NCBI RefSeq assembly: GCF_004801285.1
Contig: NZ_SSNY01000015.1
Span: forward strand, 1-64,000
Direction of reading: 5' to 3'
Length of the DNA: 64,000 nucleotides
Source of the DNA: Ollibium composti
GTDB taxonomy: Bacteria > Pseudomonadota > Alphaproteobacteria > Rhizobiales > Rhizobiaceae
The position numbers were made by a program, and so were the translations under genes. Positions 21,305 to 29,351 of the stretch are shown piece by piece. The first letter of the stretch is position 1. The number at the start of each line of letters is the position of its first letter. The notes beneath the pieces are model-generated. The model ran no database searches and was not told the DNA's origin. It saw nothing but the letters and a program-made list of their open reading frames with translations.

Positions 21305-22243
21305 ATGATCGTGGTTCGGCTGCTTGCGGGTGCTGCGCGTCACGGCCGCCTGATCCTGGTGATCGGTCTTGTCGTCGGCATCCTTTTGCCGGGCCTCGCG
21401 CTTGCGATGAAGGACTGGATCGCCGAGCTGATCGCCGGCCTGCTGTTCATCGCCGCGCTGCGCGTCGGGCCGCGCCAGGCGGTGGGCGCGCTCGCCGAGG
21501 CGCGCGCCTCGCTCGGTCTCGCGCTGGTCTATCAGATCGCTGTCCCCGCAGCGGCCTTGTCCGCCTTCGCGCTTTGCGGCTGGAAAGGCGCGCTGGCGAC
21601 GGGGCTTATCCTGATGATGGCCGCCTCACCGATCTCCGGCGCGCCGAACCTAGCCATCCTGACCGGCAACGACCCCGCGCCGGCGCTGCGTCAGCTCGTC
21701 ATCGGCACGGCGCTGCTGCCGCTCACCGTGCTGCCTGTCTTCTGGCTGGCGCCGGCGCTCGGCGAGACGGCCGAGGTGTTGAGGGCGGCAGGCAGGTTGC
21801 TCGTCATCATCGGCGCGGCCGCCGGGGCGGCATTCCTCGTGCGCGCCTTTCTCCTCAAGGCGCCGTCCCGGACCGCGCTCGATGTCATCGACGGCCTCTC
21901 GGCGATCGCCATGGCGATCGTCGTCGTCGGGCTGATGTCGGCGGTGGGGCCGGCGCTGCGTGGCGACCCGGCCCTGCTCGCGGCCGCGCTGGCTGCCGCC
22001 TTTATCGGCAATTTCGGATTGCAGATAGCCGCCGCAGTCCTGCTGCGCCGTCTTGCGCCGGATCGTGCCGTGGCGCCGCTTGCGATCACAGCCGGCAACC
22101 GCAACGTAGCCCTGTTCCTGACCGCACTGCCGACGTCCGTTACCGATCCGCTGCTTCTGTTCATCGGCTGCTATCAGATACCGATGTACCTGACGCCGCT
22201 GCTGCTCGGACGGTTCTACCGGAGTCGCGACTCCGAGCGGTGA
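21305..22243 (+). CDS. BASS (bile acid:sodium symporter)-like permease
   Basis: A 312-residue protein with nine or ten hydrophobic segments. SPISGAPNLAILTGNDPA (~residues 110-127) and GNRNVALFLTALPT (~residues 265-278) resemble the two crossing unwound helices of the BASS/SBF fold. BASS carriers move bile acids, pantothenate, keto acids or glycolate with sodium. It begins 18 bp after dctM in the same orientation, so it is the last gene of the operon. It could be an alternative importer or an exporter of the product of the ThDP enzyme. The exact subfamily is uncertain. Confidence 0.65.
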   Translation: MIVVRLLAGAARHGRLILVIGLVVGILLPGLALAMKDWIAELIAGLLFIAALRVGPRQAVGALAEARASLGLALVYQIAVPAAALSAFALCGWKGALATGLILMMAASPISGAPNLAILTGNDPAPALRQLVIGTALLPLTVLPVFWLAPALGETAEVLRAAGRLLVIIGAAAGAAFLVRAFLLKAPSRTALDVIDGLSAIAMAIVVVGLMSAVGPALRGDPALLAAALAAAFIGNFGLQIAAAVLLRRLAPDRAVAPLAITAGNRNVALFLTALPTSVTDPLLLFIGCYQIPMYLTPLLLGRFYRSRDSER

Positions 22244-22384
22244 AGGAAGAGCCGAGGTCTATGACGCGGGCTTTACCCTTGCGCCAGTAGGCGATGGCCA
22301 ACCGGCTCTATTCGTCGCTGCTCGGCGTGGTGCGGGTCATTCCCATCCTGTTGCGGCACTCGAGCGCGCGGCATAGCGACGAGG

Positions 22385-22436
22385 CGCAACCCGCCTGAAG
22401 CGCGGCGCAGCGGCAAGGCGCTTCCAGGCGGGTGCG
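22385..22436. terminator. Bidirectional hairpin between convergent BASS-like gene and matB
   Basis: The arms 22385-22403 and 22418-22436 are complementary over 18 positions, with one bulged base on each side and a 14-nt loop. The convergent position (BASS-like stop at 22243, matB stop at 22439) fits a transcription barrier. T-runs are lacking on both strands, so intrinsic termination is not certain. Nothing else was recognised in 22244-22438. Confidence 0.5.
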
Positions 22437-22438
22437 GC

Positions 22439-23956
22439 TCAGCGCCGTTGAAACGTATCGCCGAAGCGGTCGCGCAGGACGTTCTTCTGCACCTTGCCCA
22501 TCGTGTTGCGCGGCAGTTCGTCCACCGAGAAGATGCGCTTCGGCTGCTTGAAGCGGGCGATCTGGTCGTGAATGGCCGCAAGCAGCTTTTCTTCGTGGAT
22601 GACGCTGCCCTTCTTCGGCACGACGACACCGACGACGCCCTCGCCGAAGTCGGGATGCGGCACGCCGATCACCGCCGATTCCAGCACGCCTTCCTGCTCA
22701 TCCAGTAGCAGTTCCACTTCCTTCGGATAAATGTTGAAGCCGCCGGAAATTATGAGGTCCTTGGCGCGACCGACGATCTGGACATAGCCGTCTCGGTCGA
22801 CGGTGACGACGTCGCCGGTGATGAAGAAGCCGTCGTCGCGGAATTCCTCCTTCGTCTTTTCCGGCATGCGCCAATACCCTTTGAAGACGTTGGGTCCGCG
22901 CACTTCGAGCACGCCGGTCTCACCGTTCGGCAGCACCTTCCTCGTCTCCGGATCGACGACGCGGATCTCGACGGCGGGTAGCGGGAAGCCCACCGTGCCG
23001 GCCCGCCGCTCGCCGTCATAGGGGTTCGACGTGGTCATGTTGGTTTCGGTCATGCCGTAGCGCTCGAGAATGCGGTGACCGGTGCGGGCCTCGAAGGCGT
23101 TGTGCGTCTCGGCCAGAAGCGGCGCGCTACCGGAGGTGAAAAGCCGCATGTGCGAGACGAGAGCCTTCGTGAAGCGCGGATCGTCGAGCAGGCGGGTATA
23201 GAAGGTCGGCACGCCCATCATCGAGGTCGCCTTCGGCAGCCAACCGATCACCTCGTCGGTCTTGAAGGAGGGCAGGAAGATCATCGAGCCGCCGGCGAGT
23301 AGGATGACGTTACAGGCGACGAACAGGCCGTGCGTGTGGAAGATCGGCAGCGCATGCAGCAGCACGTCGTTCGCCGTGAAGCGCCATGCCTCGACCAGCG
23401 ACTTCGCATTGGAGAGCAGGTTGTCGTGCGTCAGCATCGCGCCCTTGGAGCGGCCGGTGGTGCCGGAAGTGTAGAGGAAGGCGGCGAGGTCGTCGCCCTT
23501 GCGCACAGCCGTTTCGAAGCGGTCCGTCTTGCCGGCCGCTTCCGCCGTCAGCGTGCCCGTGCCGTCGCCGTTCAGCGTCATCAGGCGCGCGCCGGCCTTT
23601 TCGGCGATGGGGAGAAGGGCTGCGCTGGAAGCGTCGTCGCAGACGACGAGGCCCGGTTCGGCGTTGCCGACGAAGTACTCGACCTCGCTCGGCGTGTAGG
23701 CGGTGTTGAGCGGCAGGAAGATGGCGCCGGCCTGGATGCAGGCGGCGTAGAGCGCCAGCGCCTCGGCGCTCTTCTTCACCTGGACCGCGACGCGGTCGCC
23801 CGACTTGACGCCCTGATCCCGCAGGACATGGGCGATCCGCGCCGCAAGCCGGATGAAGGCATCGTACGACAGCGTCGAGCCGTCCTCCAGGAAGAGGAAA
23901 GGCCCGGCCTTGCCCTGATGGGGCGCGAACAGCGCATCATAGAGCACGTTTGCCAT
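22439..23956 (-). CDS. matB: Malonyl-CoA synthetase
   Basis: A 505-residue ANL-superfamily adenylating enzyme that makes malonyl-CoA from malonate, ATP and CoA. The P-loop FLYTSGTTGRSKGAMLTHDN (~157-176), RYGMTETNM (~299-307), TGDVVTVDRDGYVQIVGR (~390-407) and the catalytic lysine in LPRNTMGKVQKN near the C-terminus are intact. It is the last gene of the matPQMAB order, 13 bp after matA. Its product is the substrate of MatA. Confidence 0.93.
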   Translation of the reverse strand: MANVLYDALFAPHQGKAGPFLFLEDGSTLSYDAFIRLAARIAHVLRDQGVKSGDRVAVQVKKSAEALALYAACIQAGAIFLPLNTAYTPSEVEYFVGNAEPGLVVCDDASSAALLPIAEKAGARLMTLNGDGTGTLTAEAAGKTDRFETAVRKGDDLAAFLYTSGTTGRSKGAMLTHDNLLSNAKSLVEAWRFTANDVLLHALPIFHTHGLFVACNVILLAGGSMIFLPSFKTDEVIGWLPKATSMMGVPTFYTRLLDDPRFTKALVSHMRLFTSGSAPLLAETHNAFEARTGHRILERYGMTETNMTTSNPYDGERRAGTVGFPLPAVEIRVVDPETRKVLPNGETGVLEVRGPNVFKGYWRMPEKTKEEFRDDGFFITGDVVTVDRDGYVQIVGRAKDLIISGGFNIYPKEVELLLDEQEGVLESAVIGVPHPDFGEGVVGVVVPKKGSVIHEEKLLAAIHDQIARFKQPKRIFSVDELPRNTMGKVQKNVLRDRFGDTFQRR

Positions 23957-23969
23957 TGTCGCTTCTCCG

Positions 23970-25283
23970 TCAGCTCCGCTCGGGGCCGCTCCGGCCCAGC
24001 ATGGATTTTATCGCGCGCGTCGTGACCACTTCTGCGCGATGCGCGTACAGTTCGTGGTTCGTCTCTACCGTGTCGAGGTCGTAGCGGTAATTGACCATGA
24101 CGCCGCAGGATTGGGCGATGCCTTTTTCCGAAAGGTCCGCGGCGGGATTGATCTTCTCAAGGCTCGCGCCGTTGCCGAAATGGAAGCGCGCCACCGGATC
24201 GAGCGGCAGGTCGTCCGCGCGTTTTGCCCGCACCAGGTATTCGGCGGCGAGCGCGGCCAGCGCCTTGCCGTGGGGTTTGAGGTCGTCGGCGGATTTCGCT
24301 TCGAGGAGTTGTGTGAGCAACACCCGGCGCTGCTCGTCGCCGTCCTTCGCCTGTGCTTGGCCGCGCATCCAGCGCGTCAGGCCGGGAACCGGCGAAAGCG
24401 TGACGAAGGTCTTGAGGTTCGGCAGCGACTGCATCAGGTCGGTCGCGACCTGCTTGATGAGGAAATTACCGAAGGAGATGCCGGCCAGGCCCTTCTGGCA
24501 ATTCGAGATCGAATAGAAGACGGCGGTCGTCGCCTCGTCCGCCGCGATCGGCTGCCGGTCCTCCGACAAGAGCGCGTCGATCGAGCCGGGAATGCCGGCC
24601 GTCAGCGCCACCTCGACGAAGATCAGCGGCTCGTCCGGCATTGCCGGATGGAAGAAGGCGTAGCATTGCCGATCCGCCGGCTGCAGGCGGCGGCGCAGTT
24701 CCTCCCAACTGTTGATGGTGTGGACGGCTTCGTAGGCGATGATCTTTTCCAGGATGTTGGCCGGCGTCGCCCAGTCGATCGGCCGCAGCACCAGGAAGCC
24801 GCGGTTGAACCACGACATGAAAAGATGCTGGAAGTCGAGATCGGCGCGGCGGAAGGAAGGCGTTTCGTTGACCAGTGAAAGCAGGTCGCCGCGCATCGCG
24901 ACCAGCCGTCCGGTCGCGCCGGGAAGCCGGTTCAGCCGCCTGAGCAGTTCCTGGCGCGGCGGCTCCGCTTCCTCGATAAGCCGGGCGAGTGTCGAAGCGT
25001 CGGGAGACGCCTTGTAGGCTTGCGCCGCCGTCGCAACCGCGCCGGCGTCGAGGTCGTGCGCGTCGGTCAGCAGGCGGAAGAAGTCCGCCTTGTCCTCCCG
25101 CGTGCCGTTCTCGTAGCGGTCGAGGATAGCGGTGGCGATGGAGAAGCCTGAAGCCTCGCCGCGCTCCGAAATGAGGGCGGCGCACAGGTCCTCCATCGAG
25201 CGCAGGTCGTCGCTTATCGAGCGCGGCGTGCTGCGTTCGAAGATCGTCGCGAGAAGGTCCTGCAGGAAGCTCGTTCTGCTCAT
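23970..25283 (-). CDS. matA: Malonyl-CoA decarboxylase
   Basis: A 437-residue malonyl-CoA decarboxylase producing acetyl-CoA and CO2. The C-terminal GNAT-like catalytic half is well preserved: FYSISNCQKGLAGISFGNFL (~260-279), TLSPVPGLTRWM (~301-312) and the HFGNGASLEKIN histidine segment (~377-388). The ATG at 25283 overlaps the matM stop by four bases, consistent with coupling; the frame extends further but no better start exists. With MatB it channels malonate into central metabolism. Confidence 0.93.
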   Translation of the reverse strand: MSRTSFLQDLLATIFERSTPRSISDDLRSMEDLCAALISERGEASGFSIATAILDRYENGTREDKADFFRLLTDAHDLDAGAVATAAQAYKASPDASTLARLIEEAEPPRQELLRRLNRLPGATGRLVAMRGDLLSLVNETPSFRRADLDFQHLFMSWFNRGFLVLRPIDWATPANILEKIIAYEAVHTINSWEELRRRLQPADRQCYAFFHPAMPDEPLIFVEVALTAGIPGSIDALLSEDRQPIAADEATTAVFYSISNCQKGLAGISFGNFLIKQVATDLMQSLPNLKTFVTLSPVPGLTRWMRGQAQAKDGDEQRRVLLTQLLEAKSADDLKPHGKALAALAAEYLVRAKRADDLPLDPVARFHFGNGASLEKINPAADLSEKGIAQSCGVMVNYRYDLDTVETNHELYAHRAEVVTTRAIKSMLGRSGPERS

Positions 25284-26596
25284 GTACCGGGACCCATCAG
25301 GTAGGTCGGCAACCACGTCGCTATCTCCGGGAAGATACAGAGGATGACGATCTCCAGCATCATGCACAGCACGAAGGGGATCGTGCCCCAGATGATGCGG
25401 GTCAGCGGTACGTCGGGCGCGATGGAGTTGACGATGTAGATGTTGAGGCCCACCGGCGGATGGATCAGGCCGATCTCCATGTTGATGGTGATGATGACGC
25501 CGAACCAGATTGGATCGAACCCTGCCGCGGTGATGATCGGCAGCAGGATCGGCGCCGTCATCAGGATCACCGCCGCCGGCGGAATGAAGAAGCCGCAGAC
25601 GAGCAGGAAGATGTTGATCATGAACATCAGCACCCAGCGGTTGACTTCCATCTCGGCGATGGCCTGCGCCAGCGTCTGGGTGAGGTAGAGCGAGGTCAGC
25701 ATGTAGCCGAACAGCACGGCGGCCGCGATGATCATCAGGATCATGACGCTTTCACGGGTGGTGTCGCGCAGGATCTGCCACCAGTCTGTCGGCCGCCACA
25801 TCCTGTAGATCATGATGGCGAGAAGCACGCAAAGCGCGGCGCCCACGCCGGCCGCCTCCGACGGCGTGGCGACGCCGCCGTAGAGCACGTACATGACGCC
25901 GATCACGATCGCCAGGAAGGGCGCGATTTTCGGGATCGACTCGAATTTCTGCTTCCAGGTGTAGCGGAAGTCCGCGGCATAGGCGCGGAAGCCGCGCTTC
26001 CACAGCAGGAAGATGGTCCACAGCATGAACAGGCCAGTCAGCATCAGGCCGGGAAAGACGCCGGCCAGGAACAGCCGCCCGATCGAGGTTTCGGTGGCGA
26101 TGCCGTAGAGGATGAAGGTGATCGACGGCGGAATCAGGATGCCGAGCGTGCCGCCGGCGCAGATCGAGCCGGTCGCGACGTCGTCCGGATAGCCGCGGCG
26201 GCGCATTTCGGGGATGCCCATGCGGCCGATGGCGGCGCAGGTCGCCGGCGAGGAGCCGGTGAGTGCGGCGAACAGCGCGCAGGCCCCGAGATTGGAGATG
26301 ACTAGCCCGCCGGGCAGCCGGTAGAGCCATCGGTCGAGCGCCTCGTAGAGGTCTCGGCCGGCGGGCGAGGAGCCGATGGCGGCGCCCATCATGACGAACA
26401 TCGGGATCGAGACGAGGGTGAAGTCGTTGAGGCCGCCGTAAAAGGTCTCGGCGGCGACGTTGAGCGCGCCGAAGCCTTCGAAGACGGCGATGAAGACGAG
26501 CGCGATGGCGCCCAGCCCGAACGCCACCGGGGCGCCCGAGAGCAGCACGAGGAGCGTGACGACAAGGACGATGCCGCCTTCGATTGCCGGGTTCAT
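25280..26596 (-). CDS. matM: Malonate TRAP transporter large permease
   Basis: A 438-residue DctM-type subunit with about twelve helices. Duplicated signatures are seen as LFAALTGSSPATCAAIGRMG, ILIPPSITFILYGI and LIHPPVGLNIYIVNS. The start at 26596 overlaps the end of matQ by four bases. The gene order binding protein, Q, M, decarboxylase, synthetase is that of the S. meliloti malonate system matPQMAB, which supports malonate as substrate. Confidence 0.9.
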   Translation of the reverse strand: MNPAIEGGIVLVVTLLVLLSGAPVAFGLGAIALVFIAVFEGFGALNVAAETFYGGLNDFTLVSIPMFVMMGAAIGSSPAGRDLYEALDRWLYRLPGGLVISNLGACALFAALTGSSPATCAAIGRMGIPEMRRRGYPDDVATGSICAGGTLGILIPPSITFILYGIATETSIGRLFLAGVFPGLMLTGLFMLWTIFLLWKRGFRAYAADFRYTWKQKFESIPKIAPFLAIVIGVMYVLYGGVATPSEAAGVGAALCVLLAIMIYRMWRPTDWWQILRDTTRESVMILMIIAAAVLFGYMLTSLYLTQTLAQAIAEMEVNRWVLMFMINIFLLVCGFFIPPAAVILMTAPILLPIITAAGFDPIWFGVIITINMEIGLIHPPVGLNIYIVNSIAPDVPLTRIIWGTIPFVLCMMLEIVILCIFPEIATWLPTYLMGPGT

Positions 26597-27138
26597 GCGG
26601 GCACTCCCCCTTGGCTGGCACCGGCGTCATGGCCGCCGGCGGACGGGAAGGGCGGTTCGCGCCCGGTGGCGAGGCTATAGAGGTCGACGACATATTGCAG
26701 CGTCAGGATAGCGAAGCCGACCGGCATGGAGGCGAAGGGAATCCACAGCCGCGCCCGCCACATCGTGTCGGAAACCCAGTTGCCGTCCCAGGCCTCCCAC
26801 CAGTAGAGGCAGGCGAACATGGTCATCGCAGCGGAAAAGGCGAGCGACAGGATAGCTGAGAACAGCGCAAGCCGGAATTTCCCGACCGGCCCCATGTAGT
26901 GCGGCAGGATGTCGACGTTGACGTGACCGCGCGTCAAAAGCACGTAGGGGCTGCCGAGGAAGGTCGCGGCGACGATCGAATAGGTGGTGAAATCGGTCTG
27001 CCAGATCGTGTTGGAGCCAAGCACGAAGCGTACGAAGACCATCTGGCACACGACGACGACGCCGGCCGTGATGAGGGCTGCGGCAGAAAAGCCGCAAAGC
27101 GTCGAGATCAGCCTGACCGTTCGGATGAATCTGTCCAT
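26593..27138 (-). CDS. matQ: Malonate TRAP transporter small permease
   Basis: A 181-residue DctQ-type four-helix protein. The ATG at 27138 is preferred: upstream codons run into the palindromic repeat element at 27175-27295 and encode Pro/Gly-rich non-membrane sequence. Helix 1 is about residues 12-35 and the loop LLTRGHVNVDILPHYMG holds the conserved Arg-Gly-His. About 200 bp separate it from matP, unusually long within a TRAP operon because of the repeat insertion. Confidence 0.85.
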   Translation of the reverse strand: MDRFIRTVRLISTLCGFSAAALITAGVVVVCQMVFVRFVLGSNTIWQTDFTTYSIVAATFLGSPYVLLTRGHVNVDILPHYMGPVGKFRLALFSAILSLAFSAAMTMFACLYWWEAWDGNWVSDTMWRARLWIPFASMPVGFAILTLQYVVDLYSLATGREPPFPSAGGHDAGASQGGVPA

Positions 27139-27174
27139 GGATTCCAGCCTGGGTTGTGGGAGTTGGCGTTTATG

Positions 27175-27295
27175 ACCCCCACCCCTAACCCCTCCCCGCA
27201 AGGGGGAGGGGGACTTGGGCGCGGCAGCTTCCCCTCCCCCTTGAGGGGAGGGGTTAGGGGTGGGGTACGGCAGGTGTTCGCAACGCGAGCACCTG
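27175..27295. repeat. Compound palindromic repeat between matP and matQ
   Basis: A perfect 21-nt inverted repeat (27177-27197 against 27245-27265) made of C4/G4 blocks encloses two smaller hairpins with GCAA and TTGA turns. A further hairpin at 27271-27295 has 11 pairs, one of them G-T, around AAC. C4/G4 palindromes of this kind are dispersed through many Rhizobiales genomes. Here it sits inside an operon and probably acts as an mRNA-stabilising or attenuating block 3' of matP. Confidence 0.7.
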
Positions 27296-27337
27296 CCTGC
27301 TAACGGAAAGAGCGACCGAATAGGACTTGCTCCCACC

Positions 27338-28333
27338 TCACTTCACGGCGAGCGCCTCGTCGATCAGCTTCTGGCCGTCCGGCACTTCCTTGGCGAAGTC
27401 CTTGTAGGAGCTCTCCTTGGCGACCGCGATCCAGGCGTCGTATTCCTCCGGCGTCATGGTGACGACCTCGACGCCGTGGTCCTTGAAGGCCTTGACCATC
27501 TTGTCGTCGAGCTTGAGAGCCTCGGCGGCGAAGAATTCCTGCGCCTTCTTCGAAGCCTTCATCAGCACGTCCTGCTGCTCCTTCGACAGGTTGTCGAAGC
27601 TCTTCTTGGACATCAGCACCGGCTCGTACATGAACCACAGTGCATTGTCGCCGGGCGCGGTGATGCACTTGACCTGCTCGTAGAGGCGGTACGACACGAA
27701 GCTCGCCGAGCTCGTGTCCGTCGCATCGGCGACGCCGGTCTGCAAGGCGTTGTAGACCTCGTTCGAGGCGATGGAGACGATCGAGCCGCCGGCAGCCTGC
27801 CACATGGCGGCGAAGGTCGGGCCGGCGGAGCGGATCTTCAACCCCTTCATGTCCTCAGGCTTGTGGATGCAGCCTTGCTTCGACGCGACCGCACCGGCCA
27901 GCCAGGCATCGGCGAGCACGATGGCGCCGGCGTCCTCGATCTTGGCCTTGATCGCCTTCATGAACGGGGACTCGTTGAGACGCTGCGCCCGCTCGTGGTT
28001 CCTGACCAGACCCGGCATCAGCGTTGCACCGAATTCGCGCACGCGACCGCTGGCGTAGTCGAGCGGGAAGGACGTGATGTCGAGCTGGCCCTTGATGAGA
28101 GCGTTCCACTGGTCCTTCGCCTTGAACAGCGAGGCGCCCGGATAGACCTGGATGTCGAGGTCGACGTTGGCGGCCTTGGCTTCCTTGGCGATGATCTGCA
28201 CCATCTCGTCGCGCGGGTCGCCCTTGCCGCCGGGGAACTGGTGCGAGGCCTTCAGCGTGACGGCACCGGCGCCGCCGGCCAAAGCGAGTGAGAGGCCGGC
28301 GGCGGTCGCCAGCTTTGCGATACTGGATTTCAT
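27338..28333 (-). CDS. matP: Malonate TRAP transporter solute-binding protein
   Basis: A 331-residue DctP-family protein with a signal peptide (~1-24, cleaved after GAGA). The binding-site region MKGLKIRSAGPTFAAMWQAAG (~162-182) has the conserved arginine for a carboxylate ligand. The following helix SIASNEVYNALQTGVADATD is also conserved. It is first in the mat operon and divergent from gtrA; the operator palindrome lies 90 bp upstream of its start. A malonate ligand is inferred from the matPQMAB order. Confidence 0.9.
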   Translation of the reverse strand: MKSSIAKLATAAGLSLALAGGAGAVTLKASHQFPGGKGDPRDEMVQIIAKEAKAANVDLDIQVYPGASLFKAKDQWNALIKGQLDITSFPLDYASGRVREFGATLMPGLVRNHERAQRLNESPFMKAIKAKIEDAGAIVLADAWLAGAVASKQGCIHKPEDMKGLKIRSAGPTFAAMWQAAGGSIVSIASNEVYNALQTGVADATDTSSASFVSYRLYEQVKCITAPGDNALWFMYEPVLMSKKSFDNLSKEQQDVLMKASKKAQEFFAAEALKLDDKMVKAFKDHGVEVVTMTPEEYDAWIAVAKESSYKDFAKEVPDGQKLIDEALAVK

Positions 28334-28422
28334 TGTTTCCTCCCTGCGGACTGTCGCCGCATGTCGTTTGTACTCCTCCGTACGCCTGTCACTCTAACCC
28401 ACATGCACTCTAAGTCAACTTT

Positions 28423-28434
28423 CTTGTATACAAG
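28423..28434. promoter_or_regulatory. GtrA operator candidate CTTGTATACAAG
   Basis: A perfect 12-bp palindrome in the 115-bp region between the divergent matP and gtrA starts, 15 bp before gtrA and 90 bp before matP. TTGTATACAA is a standard FadR-subfamily GntR site. The position fits autoregulation of gtrA and control of matPQMAB by one site. Confidence 0.7.
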
Positions 28435-28448
28435 ATCGTTATTGATGA

Positions 28449-29228
28449 ATGCAGATGGTTGATCTACGATCGGGTATGGTTTTGAGAAGCGCCGACAGGG
28501 TCAGGGAAGAGCTGGAGCAGGCGATCATGGCCGCCGAGTTCGCCGAGGGCGAGCGCCTCGACGAGGTGACGCTGTCGGCCCGCTTCGCGGTTTCGCGTAC
28601 GCCGGTTCGCGAAGCCCTGCACGGGCTCGCCGCCTCCGGCCTCGTCGAGACGATCCCGCGACGGGGCGCCTTCGTGCGATATCCGAGCTTCATCAAGCTG
28701 GTCGAGATGTTCGACGTGATGGCCGAACTGGAGGCCATGTGCGGACGGCTGGCCGCGCGCCGCATTACGCCTGAAGAACTGGAGCGCCTGGAGGAGGCGG
28801 CGGTCGCCTGCGAAAGGGCGATGGAGAAGGGCGATGCCGACGATTACTATCGCGAGAACGAACGGTTTCACCACGTTCTCTACCAGGCAAGCGGCAACTC
28901 GTACCTCGCCGGGGAAGCGTCGAAGCTGCACAAGCGGCTGCAGCCGTTCCGGCGGCTCCAGCTCCGTGTGCGCGGGCGGCTTCAGCAGTCGATGCGGGAG
29001 CATCGCCAGGTCCAGGACGCCATAGTGAAGGGCGACGCCGAGCGCGCCGCCGATGTGCTGCGTGGCCATATCGCCATTCAAGGTGAGAACCTCAGGGACC
29101 TGATGGCGAATTTCGCCAAGCAGCAGGCCGGGACGGCGGCACGGAGCCAGAGCGCGTCTCCCGAAAGTGGGACCCGGTTTCGGGACAAAGACATGCGTAA
29201 GATCAGGAACCCGGAGCGTGCCGAGTGA
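28449..29228 (+). CDS. gtrA: GntR-family regulator of malonate catabolism, repeat-extended C-terminus
   Basis: A 259-residue FCD-type GntR regulator. The winged helix-turn-helix is at ~residues 12-80 (LSARFAVSRTPVREALHGL) and the FCD domain at ~90-225, with ENERFHHVLY and the helix GHIAIQGENL. Divergence from matP is as described for GtrA in Sinorhizobium. Residues ~235-259 are encoded by a dispersed repeat element (29152-29249) and are not part of the fold. The ATG at 28449 has no clear ribosome-binding site; ATGs at 28455 or 28476 are possible starts. Malonate or malonyl-CoA is the expected effector. Confidence 0.85.
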   Translation: MQMVDLRSGMVLRSADRVREELEQAIMAAEFAEGERLDEVTLSARFAVSRTPVREALHGLAASGLVETIPRRGAFVRYPSFIKLVEMFDVMAELEAMCGRLAARRITPEELERLEEAAVACERAMEKGDADDYYRENERFHHVLYQASGNSYLAGEASKLHKRLQPFRRLQLRVRGRLQQSMREHRQVQDAIVKGDAERAADVLRGHIAIQGENLRDLMANFAKQQAGTAARSQSASPESGTRFRDKDMRKIRNPERAE

Positions 29229-29249
29229 ATCTGAAAGATCGCGACGCGC
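29152..29249. repeat. Dispersed rhizobial-type palindromic element overlapping the gtrA 3' end
   Basis: The element is bounded by 7-bp inverted repeats GCGCGTC (29152-29158) and GACGCGC (29243-29249). It contains an inner pair CCCGAAA (29160-29166) and TTTCGGG (29178-29184). Sequences of this make-up occur repeatedly between genes in Mesorhizobium and relatives (family knowledge). It supplies the last ~25 codons and the stop of gtrA. The following ~70 bp (TTAGAGCATTTT onward) resemble another common repeat. Confidence 0.65.
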
Positions 29250-29316
29250 CTTAGAGCATTTTGCATGCCGGGCGGAATCGTCTGGCGGCGCATGAATGCG
29301 GCAAAACAAGGAGATA

Positions 29317-29345
29317 GATCGTTTCACCGTCTCGGTGAAACGATC
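29317..29345. terminator. Bidirectional hairpin between convergent gtrA and the phosphatase gene
   Basis: GATCGTTTCACCG (29317-29329) pairs perfectly with 29333-29345 around TCT, giving a 13-bp stem. It lies 7 bp from the stop of the minus-strand phosphatase gene and about 90 bp after gtrA. No T-run is present. It belongs to the repeat-rich 29152-29345 stretch and may be part of that element. Confidence 0.5.
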
Positions 29346-29351
29346 CGGAAC

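Noticed and set aside
27139..27336. Extension of matQ upstream to 27336
   Set aside because: The extra residues are translated repeat sequence (Pro/Gly/Ser-rich) and would precede the first membrane helix with no family counterpart.
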